Source of the DNA: Firmicutes bacterium UBA4882
GTDB lineage: Bacteria; Bacillota; UBA4882
Reading direction: 5' to 3'
DNA: 5,143 nucleotides
Assembly (NCBI GenBank): GCA_002399265.1
Contig: DHDG01000004.1
Coordinates: forward strand, 1-5,143
Shown: piece by piece, positions 1-5,132 of the stretch
Numbering within the stretch: position 1 is the first letter of the stretch
Layout: each line of letters opens with the position of its first letter
The notes under the pieces: model-generated
What the model was told of the DNA's origin: nothing
Seen by the model: only the letters and a program-made list of their open reading frames with translations
Database searches by the model: none
Made by a program: the position numbers and the translations under genes

Positions 1-29
1 GGGTCTATGTTACAATTCCGGACATGATG
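1..29 (+). repeat. Left terminal inverted repeat of the IS3-family element
   Basis: Compared without gaps to the reverse complement of 1220-1248, 17 of 29 positions match. The matches include the outer GGG, an AC pair and an uninterrupted TTCCGGACA block (16-24). It also holds TACAAT at 11-16, one mismatch from a sigma-70 -10 hexamer and pointing into the element. The IS may begin slightly left of base 1. Confidence 0.65.
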
Positions 30-47
30 ATAAGATAGTAATATCTG

Positions 48-55
48 AAAGGAAG
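48..55 (+). promoter_or_regulatory. Ribosome binding site of orfA
   Basis: AAAGGAAG lies 7 nt before the ATG at 63 and supports that start codon. Confidence 0.6.
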
Positions 56-62
56 ATCAATC

Positions 63-344
63 ATGTCCAAAATCCGCCAGCACTACGATGAAGAATTTAA
101 GAAAAATGCCGTCAAACTAAGCTACGCTAGTCCCAAGACGATGAAAGCTTTCGCCGCCGACTTGGGCATTAGCATCAGTCTCATTTACAGCTGGAGAAAG
201 ATCTATACCGAAGAGGGCGATAAGACCAAGTTGGCTGAACAACATGAATCGCTGCGGCAGCTCCAGATCGAAAACGCTGAACTGAGAATGGAAAACGAAA
301 TGCTAAAAAAAGCAGCGGCCTACTTTGCGAAACATCTGAAGTAA
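63..344 (+). CDS. IS3-family transposase OrfA (DNA-binding subunit)
   Basis: This 93-residue protein has the normal length and plan of IS3-family OrfA. Residues ~5-48 form a helix-turn-helix of the HTH_Tnp_1 type (basic start, then AFAADLGISISLIYSWRK), which in the family recognises the terminal repeats. Residues ~56-85 form a coiled coil with heptad leucines (LRQLQIENAELRMENEMLKK), used for OrfA/OrfAB multimerisation. A Shine-Dalgarno sequence lies 7 nt before the ATG. Near the 3' end the A7 run at 305-311 allows a -1 shift into the orfB frame, so this gene should encode both OrfA alone and the N-terminus of the OrfAB fusion. Free OrfA usually modulates transposition. Confidence 0.9.
   Translation: MSKIRQHYDEEFKKNAVKLSYASPKTMKAFAADLGISISLIYSWRKIYTEEGDKTKLAEQHESLRQLQIENAELRMENEMLKKAAAYFAKHLK
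305..312 (+). promoter_or_regulatory. Probable programmed -1 ribosomal frameshift site
   Basis: In the orfA frame the codons read CTA AAA AAA GCA, giving a slippery A AAA AAA heptamer followed by G. A -1 slip leads into AGC AGC GGC at 311. That frame stays open through KYRFVQKNSEYPVKKWADM (a typical IS3 OrfB N-terminus) and on to the stop at 1219. The predicted OrfAB is about 385 residues. I did not find an obvious stimulatory hairpin downstream. Confidence 0.75.
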
Positions 345-397
345 AATATCGCTTTGTTCAAAAGAACAGTGAATATCCCGTTAAAAAGTGGGCCGAT

Positions 398-1219
398 ATG
401 CTGGATTTCTCGACTAGTGCGTACTATGACTGGTTGAAAATCAAAGATAAACGGGATAACAAACAAGAAAAGTATGAAACAGCCATTACAAAGATCTTCA
501 CCGGCAGTGGGAATACCTATGGTCCCGATCGTGTCTGTGGACTCCTCAGGAGACAAGGGCACACGGCATCGTACAAACGGGTTTCCAGCATCATGAAGAG
601 ACTGGGCCTTTCCTCCATTCACAATAGGCGCCGCCAGCGCTCGTTAACCGATAGCCGCAATGCCAGGGGCAAGGAATGGCCAAACCTGGTCCGCGAACTA
701 GATGTCTGTGAACCCTTCCAGGCCATCACAAGTGATATTAGCTACATCAAAACCGCTGAAGGCTTTGAATACCTCTGTAAAGTCAAGGACGTGGCCACAG
801 GTATCGTTTTAGCTCATACCATGGCAGATAACATGAAAGCTGCATTAGTGACAGAAACCATAAAGAAAGCCAAAAAACGCTGGCATCTACCCAAAAACTG
901 TATCCACCATAGTGACCTTGGAGCGCAATATACCGCCATAGAAACTCAGAAGTTACTAAAAGACTTAGGGTTCCAACAAAGCTTTTCCCGAGCTGGAAAG
1001 CCCGGTGACAACGCCTGGAGTGAAAGCTTCTTCTCCATTCTTAAAAAGGAAGCTGTTCACTGGCGGCACTTCCAAACACGCGGAGAAGCCCGCCAAGCAA
1101 TCTTCGCATATATTGAAGGTTTTTACAACACGCGTCGCGTACAAAAACGGCTAGGTTACCTTAGTCCAATGGAATGGCTGAGCCATCACACGGAAGAGCT
1201 TTTGGCGAGTGTCGCTTAA
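398..1219 (+). CDS. IS3-family transposase OrfB (DDE catalytic part)
   Basis: This is the catalytic half of the transposase. From the ATG at 398 there are 273 residues: an HTH_21-like segment (~28-72, with YGPDRVCGLLRRQGH), then the rve integrase core (~104-265). The triad is complete: D113 (TSDISYI), D173 (HHSDLGAQY) and E209 (AWSESFF), with exactly 35 residues between the second Asp and the Glu. The ATG has no convincing ribosome binding site. The frame is open back through 311 and the extra ~29 residues look like genuine OrfB sequence, so the real product is probably OrfAB made by frameshifting from orfA. Nothing in it looks broken. HSDLG replaces the commoner HSDRG, which should not abolish catalysis. 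Confidence 0.92.
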   Translation: MLDFSTSAYYDWLKIKDKRDNKQEKYETAITKIFTGSGNTYGPDRVCGLLRRQGHTASYKRVSSIMKRLGLSSIHNRRRQRSLTDSRNARGKEWPNLVRELDVCEPFQAITSDISYIKTAEGFEYLCKVKDVATGIVLAHTMADNMKAALVTETIKKAKKRWHLPKNCIHHSDLGAQYTAIETQKLLKDLGFQQSFSRAGKPGDNAWSESFFSILKKEAVHWRHFQTRGEARQAIFAYIEGFYNTRRVQKRLGYLSPMEWLSHHTEELLASVA

Positions 1220-1248
1220 CACCGTGTCCGGAAAAGTGTTGACTTCCC
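1220..1248 (+). repeat. Right terminal inverted repeat of the IS3-family element
   Basis: Contains TGTCCGGAA (1225-1233), the inverted copy of the TTCCGGACA block in the left repeat, and ends in CCC opposite the left GGG. The tip is uncertain: bases from 1243 could also be read as rhs codons (LPEDTG), so the boundary lies between about 1242 and 1248. Confidence 0.6.
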
Positions 1249-1269
1249 GAAGATACCGGGTTGTACTAT
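1239..1269 (+). promoter_or_regulatory. Outward -35 box in the IS right end, possible hybrid promoter for the rhs remnant
   Basis: TTGACT (1239-1244) matches the sigma-70 -35 consensus at 5 of 6 bases and points out of the IS. Downstream there are only 4/6 -10 candidates: TGTACT at 1262-1267 (17-bp spacer) and TACTAT at 1264-1269 (19-bp spacer). An outward -35 in the right repeat is well known in the IS3 family. That it drives the adjacent gene is inference. Confidence 0.4.
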
Positions 1270-2247
1270 TTTAATGCGAGATGGTATGACCAGATGATTG
1301 GCAGATTTCTGAGTGAGGATCTCGCATATGACCCGAACAATAGCAATTTGTATAGCTATGTTGGAAATAACCCCATGAACAGAATAGATCCGAGTGGCAA
1401 TATACTCCTTAAAATACAAGATATAATCAATGTTTTACTGGGAAGAAGAATAGACTTCAACGATAACGCTAATGAAGGTGCAGATTACAATCCAGACTAT
1501 GCTGCCAACACCAATCAAGGTAGTGTAGAATCTACCGATAACGAAGTCATTGTTAAAGATAATACCGGCAATATAACCGGAATCTACAATAAGGAACAGA
1601 TGAAGAAAGATTTTCAACAGCTAGCAGATAAACAACAGGCAGGTTCGCCTGATGCGGAGGACTTTGAAGAGGTAATTAAAAGCAGATATTCTGCATTCTT
1701 CTCTGCTACAAAAGATTCTTCCGGAGTAACGTTGATTGGCTTAAGAGATTGGGGTAAGGGAACTAATATACCTGCAAGTGGCGATATTAAAGGGGAAACC
1801 AATGGATATAATGATATGTTATTAGTAATGGATCAAAGTGGAAATTTAAGTTCCTTTAGTGAAGCTAATTTTGAGGGATCAACTGCAACGGGTTCTTATT
1901 ATAGTAAAAAGCTAGAGAAAACCGTTACTTTAGATGGAACTAATCCAAGTATTGTAGATGGCACTTATACCTTGAATATAACAATACATAGTGGATATTA
2001 TGCTTTATCAGTTGATAATAATGCCGCTATCCCAACTCAGGGGACAAATCCTAACCGGCCAAAACGAAATCCACCTTATGCCGATGGTGTTCATATTCAT
2101 AAGGGTGGAGCGGATGGTTGGAACTATTCAGCAGGCTGTATAACAATTAGGGATGCAAATGGTCAATGGGAAAGGTTTATTTCAATTTTCCCATCGGGCC
2201 AGACTGAAGGAACTCAAGTTGGTACATTTAATTTAATGAGTTTATAG
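1249..2247 (+). CDS. Truncated Rhs protein: end of the core plus an L,D-transpeptidase-like toxin tip
   Basis: This is the C-terminal piece of an Rhs/YD-repeat polymorphic toxin. Numbering from the TTG at 1261 (328 codons), residues 1-46 are the Rhs-associated core ending (YYFNARWYD, GRFLSED, NLYSYVGNNP, then NPMNRIDPSG, which fits the N-P-x4-D-P-x-G motif near the tip cleavage site). The frame is open back to 1243 and homology reaches ~1249, but it has no credible start or ribosome binding site. The native gene therefore began upstream and was cut by the IS. Residues ~47-115 look like a polar linker. Residues ~115-328 are a separate tip: LIGLRD, YNDMLLVMD, GTYTLNITIHSGYYAL, and then H278-x-H280 with S290-A-G-C293. 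A His plus S-x-G-C pattern is typical of L,D-transpeptidase/YkuD-like enzymes and related phage murein enzymes, which cleave or exchange peptidoglycan stem peptides with a catalytic Cys. The Rhs assignment is firm. The enzymatic call is inference from motif and layout. In-frame ATGs at 1294, 1375 and 1600 could start shorter products, the last with AAGGA 4 nt upstream. Confidence 0.8.
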   Translation, partial: EDTGLYYFNARWYDQMIGRFLSEDLAYDPNNSNLYSYVGNNPMNRIDPSGNILLKIQDIINVLLGRRIDFNDNANEGADYNPDYAANTNQGSVESTDNEVIVKDNTGNITGIYNKEQMKKDFQQLADKQQAGSPDAEDFEEVIKSRYSAFFSATKDSSGVTLIGLRDWGKGTNIPASGDIKGETNGYNDMLLVMDQSGNLSSFSEANFEGSTATGSYYSKKLEKTVTLDGTNPSIVDGTYTLNITIHSGYYALSVDNNAAIPTQGTNPNRPKRNPPYADGVHIHKGGADGWNYSAGCITIRDANGQWERFISIFPSGQTEGTQVGTFNLMSL

Positions 2248-2252
2248 GGGGA
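2246..2252 (+). promoter_or_regulatory. Ribosome binding site of the candidate immunity gene
   Basis: AGGGGGA begins inside the toxin stop codon (TAG, 2245-2247) and ends 6 nt before the ATG at 2259. This close coupling implies cotranscription with the toxin tip. I saw no convincing separate promoter in the last 100 bases of the toxin gene. Confidence 0.7.
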
Positions 2253-2258
2253 ATAAAA

Positions 2259-2978
2259 ATGAAAAAGTCGCTTTTGTTTGCCTGCCTTTTCGTTATATTA
2301 TGCACCCCAGTAATTTGCGAGACTGAGCGATTTCCAGATAAAAAGATAAAGAATATCTCTGTTATTGAGTTGCAGCCAACAGAATTCTATTCTTTCCCGG
2401 AATTTAAAACAAATGATCTTAATGATCAAAAACAATATTCTGCTTTGTGGAGTACATTGAATCAGGTTAATTTAGGCAAACTTACTATAAAGACTCTATC
2501 GTCATCCAGTTTAGGCGAAGGATATCAGAGTTCCAATATATGTGATGGGAAGGTTGAAACTGCTTGGGTTGAAGGAGTTAAAGGAAATGGTATTGGTGAA
2601 TGGATTAAGATAAAGTTAGATGCAATACAAGATAGTCCTTCATCTACGCCTTTTAGTATTACCGAAGTAGGAATTATTCCTGGTTACGGGAAAAGTTCTA
2701 AAACATGGATTGAAAATAACCGAGTAAAAACTGCAACATTAGTTGTTTATTCTCCGCCGCCATCTTATCCACAAGAATATCAATGGATGGTTTTTCGGTT
2801 AAAATTTCAAGACAAGAACGAAGTACAATATTTTGAGTTACCGGATCGAAACAAGGCTATTAATTTAGACCCAATGACTAAGGAAGTTTGGCTAAGAATA
2901 GATGAAGTCTACAAAGGAATTAAATATGATGATACATGCATATCGGAAGTTATATTAATTGGTGGATGTCAACCGTAA
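2259..2978 (+). CDS. Exported discoidin-like (NADase-type glycan-binding domain) protein, candidate immunity
   Basis: This 239-residue protein starts with a Sec signal peptide: KK, a hydrophobic stretch at 4-18 (LLFACLFVILC), and cleavage probably near C20-E21. The context PVIC is a poor lipobox, so a lipoprotein is possible but not favoured. Residues ~78-236 resemble the discoidin-like 'NADase-type glycan-binding domain'. Hallmarks are SSSLGEGYQSSNICDG, then TAWVEGVKGNGIGEWI, PGYGKSS, an ENNRVK segment and a closing SEVILIGGC. The family is a beta-sandwich thought to bind glycans or act as an accessory domain; no catalytic residues are evident. C95, C227 and C236 could form a disulfide outside the cytoplasm. 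It lies 11 nt after the toxin tip and before a terminator, the usual place of an immunity gene. Export to the periplasm or surface suits protection against a peptidoglycan-directed toxin. The immunity role is inference; it might instead be an unrelated envelope protein. Confidence 0.8.
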   Translation: MKKSLLFACLFVILCTPVICETERFPDKKIKNISVIELQPTEFYSFPEFKTNDLNDQKQYSALWSTLNQVNLGKLTIKTLSSSSLGEGYQSSNICDGKVETAWVEGVKGNGIGEWIKIKLDAIQDSPSSTPFSITEVGIIPGYGKSSKTWIENNRVKTATLVVYSPPPSYPQEYQWMVFRLKFQDKNEVQYFELPDRNKAINLDPMTKEVWLRIDEVYKGIKYDDTCISEVILIGGCQP

Positions 2979-2990
2979 AGAATAAATGAC

Positions 2991-3026
2991 AATCCGGATC
3001 AAACAACGATCCGGGTTTTCTTTTTT
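2991..3026 (+). terminator. Rho-independent terminator of the toxin/immunity unit
   Basis: AATCCGGATC (2991-3000) pairs with GATCCGGGTT (3008-3017) over 10 bp with one G-U, around a 7-nt loop, and is followed by a T-rich tract (TTTTCTTTTTT). It starts 12 nt after the stop codon of the candidate immunity gene. Confidence 0.9.
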
Positions 3027-3090
3027 GTCTATATTTCAGCTGGCGTTGTACAGTAAACTGTCTATTTCGAGATCGCTAGCGAGGACGATC

Positions 3091-3120
3091 CGGTGTTTGT
3101 CAAGATAGTTGTCACAAAAG
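3091..3120 (-). repeat. Candidate terminal region of the second IS3-family element
   Basis: TTGTCA occurs twice, at 3097-3102 and 3109-3114, 12 bp apart. On the minus strand this contains a perfect TTGACA (3103-3098) pointing out of the element, past the orfB stop. An outward -35 box is a habit of IS3-family right ends. No good -10 follows at 16-18 bp. The partner repeat is missing, so the exact tip cannot be fixed. The rest of 3028-3141 holds two small palindromic stretches (3050-3061 and 3073-3082) and no gene. Confidence 0.35.
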
Positions 3121-3141
3121 CCCTGAAAAATTGTATCGATT

Positions 3142-3978
3142 TCAAGAGATCAAGAGTTCTTGTTCTTGGGGCAATTCGCTGAGACGTTCTGGGTAAAGCC
3201 ATACTTCGTCACTTAAAGACCAATCCCGTATGTTACCTGACCACCGTTCAGGGTGAATAGCTTTGGCCTGTTCATAGAGCTGTAAGCGCTTTTGAAGTAT
3301 TTCATGGGCCATGCCATTATGCCGTTGTATGGGAGTTAGGAAATTTAGTCCGCTATGGCGATGTTCGTTGTTATACCACCGGGCAAATGCCAGCACCCAT
3401 TTACGTGCTTCTGTTAAGCTCTTAAATCCACTGGACGGATAACCCGGGCGGTATTTACACGTACGAAAAATCGCTTCCGCATAAGGATTATCATCACTAA
3501 CTCTGGGGCGACTTTTCGAAGGCGTTATGCCCAACTGGTACAGGGTTTCCAGCAACGAAGCTCCTTTCATTGGACTGCCATTGTCAGAATGAAGTACCAA
3601 TGGATGAGAAGGTATTGTCAGGTGTTCGGACAAGATAGCTCGATGCACAAGAATGCTGGCGTTTGCTGCTGATTCTTCCGTCCATATGTCCCAAGCTATA
3701 ACCTTTCTGCTAAACAGATCAAGAATCAGATACAGGTAAAAATAGATCCCCTTGGCCGGTCCTGGAAGCCAGGTAATGTCCCACATCCAAACTTGATTCG
3801 GTCCTGTTGCACAATGAGTTGCTTTAGGTTTTTTCGAAGGTTTTTGACTCCGCCCACGATGGTGTTGCATGTTAGAAAGTTTGAGTACACGATAAAAAGT
3901 CGATTCCGATGCTAAATAAACACCCTTGTAATGTTTGGTGGTCCAGTTCCAAGGCGTAGACGCGGGGTGTAATCCGCT
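3142..3978 (-). pseudogene. IS3-family transposase OrfB, 5'-truncated
   Basis: From the first ATG (3870) there are 242 residues, but the frame continues upstream as HYKGVYLASESTFYRVLKLS, which is family sequence, until a TGA at 3979-3981. The gene is therefore cut at its 5' end, not started at 3870. The rve core is complete: D31 (MWDITWLPGP), D96 (LHSDNGSPMKG) and E132 (NPYAEAIF), counted from that ATG, with 35 residues between D96 and E132. The C-terminal WYNNEHRHSGLNFLTP and the ERWSG tail are also family-typical. Because orfA and the OrfB N-terminus are missing, it should not transpose by itself, though the preserved catalytic domain suggests the loss is fairly recent. The identity of 3930-3978 is uncertain; it may be IS3 sequence or junction sequence. 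Confidence 0.85.
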
Positions 3979-3983
3979 TCATT

Positions 3984-4634
3984 CTAAGGTCCAATCGCCT
4001 CCTGTAATGATGAAGATCCTTTATGCAATAGCTTTTCAAGCTGTCGATGAAGTTCCAGCGGGTTGCCTGTTTTCAGTTGGTTTTGATGGGTCAATCTGGC
4101 CCTGAGAGTCATGCTGTCGGTTTCGACCAATCGTTGAAAAGGTGTTCGGGCGATATCAAACTTCTTGTAAACATGGCTGCGGCAGCGTTCCTTAGCGATC
4201 ACCTTGCGCATTGGCAGGAATAGGTTGGCATAGGGGTCGAGACAAGCGTAGACCTGGTTGAGCCACTCCACAGCTTCCGGGGTGTCATACCGTTCATAAC
4301 CCACGATTTCGCGGACATACTGTAAGTTTTTCTGCTCCACGTGTGCATTGTCGTTCTTCTTATAGGGACGGGAACGAGTGAAGGTAAGGTTGTTCTTTTG
4401 ACAAAAGCTAATCAGGTTGACGCTTATAAATTCGCTGCCGTTGTCACAGTGCAGGCACCAGACAGGCGTTGGCCAGTCCTTTATAATAGCCGCCAGTTCC
4501 CGATGTACTCCAGCTTGATCATGGCCGAGAATTGCCCGACGGCGACTATAGCCGCTGACCACGTCCACCACGTCGAGTGTGTAAGCATAGATCCCGAAGG
4601 AGGATCTGCCTGCGCCCTGGCAGGGCACGGCCAC
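3984..4634 (-). pseudogene. Transposase, C-terminal fragment (second Asp and Glu of the DDE triad)
   Basis: This is the C-terminal piece of the broken transposase. Counting from the GTG at 4634, native sequence starts around residue 8 (GRSSFGIYAYTLDVVDVVSG) and continues through D64 (LHCDNGSEF) and E100 (RSRPYKKNDNAHVEQKN), with 35 residues between them. It then runs into the conserved VREIVGYERYD, YACLDPYANLFLP and ARTPFQRL blocks. The first catalytic Asp, expected roughly 15-20 residues before the YTL block, is absent from this frame, and a stop codon lies shortly upstream. The GTG is not a real start; it is only where the frame opens after the break. Even if made, the fragment should have no transposase activity. 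Confidence 0.85.
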
Positions 4635-5046
4635 TCTTGGGCGAGGGCATTCGCTTTAACCGACGGGCTAACGTCGCCCGACTGATCTGGGAGATTTGCA
4701 GGCGTATTTCTGGCGTCAGACTTAGCTCCCCGTGAGTGGACAACAGTTCCGCGGTCGAAACCAACACCGGATGTAGGCGCTCGGCACAGGGATAGTCCAA
4801 GGCTTCCCAAACTAATTCGATTGCCGGTAACGCCTGGATGTATTGAATGGGGCGGCACCTTTTAACGGCCTTTTTTAGCACCACCTTTGAGCTGTTCAAG
4901 GCTTGAATGGCATACTTCCGGTGGTAACCAAACGTGTTCACGACTTCATCAATAAGCTTCGATTTTTCCTCCCTGGTAGAGGCTTTCTTGTAACGCTGGC
5001 ACATGGTACCCAAGTATTCCCGGCGGCTCGACATCGACATACCCAT
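4610..5046 (-). pseudogene. Transposase, N-terminal fragment (DNA-binding half)
   Basis: This piece carries the original start: the ATG at 5046 is preceded by AGGGGA with a 5-nt gap, and the protein opens MGMSMSSRREYLGTMCQRYK. Residues ~8-52 (ending in YHRKYAIQALN) and the later block at ~106-133 (LTPEIRLQISQISRATLARRLKRM) are the helix-turn-helix regions of this transposase family. Real homology stops around residues 136-144 (SPKSGRALPG). The rest of this frame, which runs on to 4546, translates the other half out of frame and should be ignored. The two halves should be one protein of about 400 residues. A piece of roughly 40 codons, not a multiple of three bases, seems to be missing between them and includes the first catalytic Asp. 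The fragment could still bind DNA as a truncated protein, but that is speculation. Confidence 0.8.
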
Positions 5047-5050
5047 TCAC

Positions 5051-5117
5051 ATCCCCTCGGTAGGATTTCGATGTGAGTGATCCGGATCCCCTTGGGTAAG
5101 ATTTTACCTGAGTGATC
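5051..5117 (-). repeat. Two imperfect 32-bp direct repeats upstream of the third IS transposase
   Basis: Copies at 5117-5086 and 5082-5051 (minus strand) share GATCACTCA at the start and AGGGGAT at the end. Between these lies a related AAATCTTACCC / AAATCCTACCG block offset by one base. The period is 35 bp. The AGGGGAT of the proximal copy serves as the ribosome binding site of the transposase, and the distal copy overlaps the start of the transcript and the -10 region. Subterminal transposase-binding sites, or an operator for autoregulation, are plausible readings. Confidence 0.6.
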
Positions 5118-5129
5118 GCGGCGTGTCGA
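5101..5129 (-). promoter_or_regulatory. Sigma-70-type promoter of the third IS transposase
   Basis: On the minus strand TCGACA (5129-5124, 5/6 to the -35 consensus) is separated by exactly 17 bp from TAAAAT (5106-5101, 5/6 to the -10 consensus). Transcription would start near 5094 and leave a leader of about 48 nt before the ATG at 5046. The -35 lies inside the palindrome at 5123-5132. Confidence 0.6.
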
Positions 5130-5132
5130 CAC
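5123..5132. repeat. 10-bp perfect palindrome near the outer end of the third IS
   Basis: GTGTCGACAC reads the same on both strands and overlaps the -35 box of the transposase promoter. It may mark the IS tip or a binding site. No matching end was identified near 3984. Confidence 0.35.

Larger units (their letters stand above)
1..1248 (+). mobile_element. IS3-family insertion sequence, apparently complete
   Basis: This element has the standard IS3 layout: imperfect terminal repeats at 1-29 and 1220-1248, a short orfA with a helix-turn-helix and coiled coil, and a longer orfB in the -1 frame with an integrase-type DDE core. Both ORFs are open and the catalytic triad is intact, so it may be active. 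The right end meets an rhs reading frame in mid-domain, which suggests insertion into rhs or a later rearrangement. The exact tips are uncertain by a few bases because the left end coincides with the window edge. A target-site duplication therefore cannot be tested here. The specific ISfinder name is not known to me. Confidence 0.85.
3090..3981 (-). mobile_element. Remnant of a second IS3-family element, 5' end lost
   Basis: This remnant holds the catalytic part of an IS3-family orfB and its downstream terminal region, but no orfA, no N-terminal half of orfB and no recognisable left repeat. The upstream side stops at the end of another transposase gene (3984), so that element's insertion or a deletion probably removed the 5' part. 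It is not a copy of the element at 1-1248, because the protein sequences differ clearly. Both boundaries are approximate. Confidence 0.7.

Noticed and set aside
320..622. 100-codon minus-strand ORF over the orfA/orfB junction
   Set aside because: It lies entirely opposite conserved transposase coding sequence and shows no family motif; a shadow frame.
1261..1263. TTG at 1261 as the true start of the rhs-tip gene
   Set aside because: No Shine-Dalgarno sequence precedes it, and Rhs homology continues upstream of it to about 1249; the frame is simply truncated.
2259..2320. Lipoprotein signal in the candidate immunity protein
   Set aside because: The residues before C20 (P-V-I) do not fit the lipobox, so an ordinary signal-peptidase I substrate is the more cautious reading.
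3001..3141. Short palindromes (ACAGT-AA-ACTGT, TCGCTAGCGA) considered as an attachment site or small RNA
   Set aside because: Too short and isolated; no promoter, tail or second copy in the window. They may be IS flanking sequence.
4341..4685. 114-codon plus-strand ORF within the third transposase
   Set aside because: Antisense to a region with clear DDE transposase motifs; no ribosome binding site or recognisable domain.
4481..4858. 125-codon minus-strand ORF overlapping the break in the third transposase
   Set aside because: It is a third frame between the two true fragments and shows no transposase blocks.
5051..5117. The two 35-bp-spaced repeats considered as a CRISPR fragment
   Set aside because: Only two imperfect copies, without unique spacers of regular length, lying on a promoter and ribosome binding site; better explained as IS subterminal repeats.
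4938..5132. 64-codon minus-strand ORF ahead of the third transposase
   Set aside because: It begins at a GTG inside the -35/palindrome region, upstream of the predicted transcript start, and overlaps the real N-terminus in another frame.
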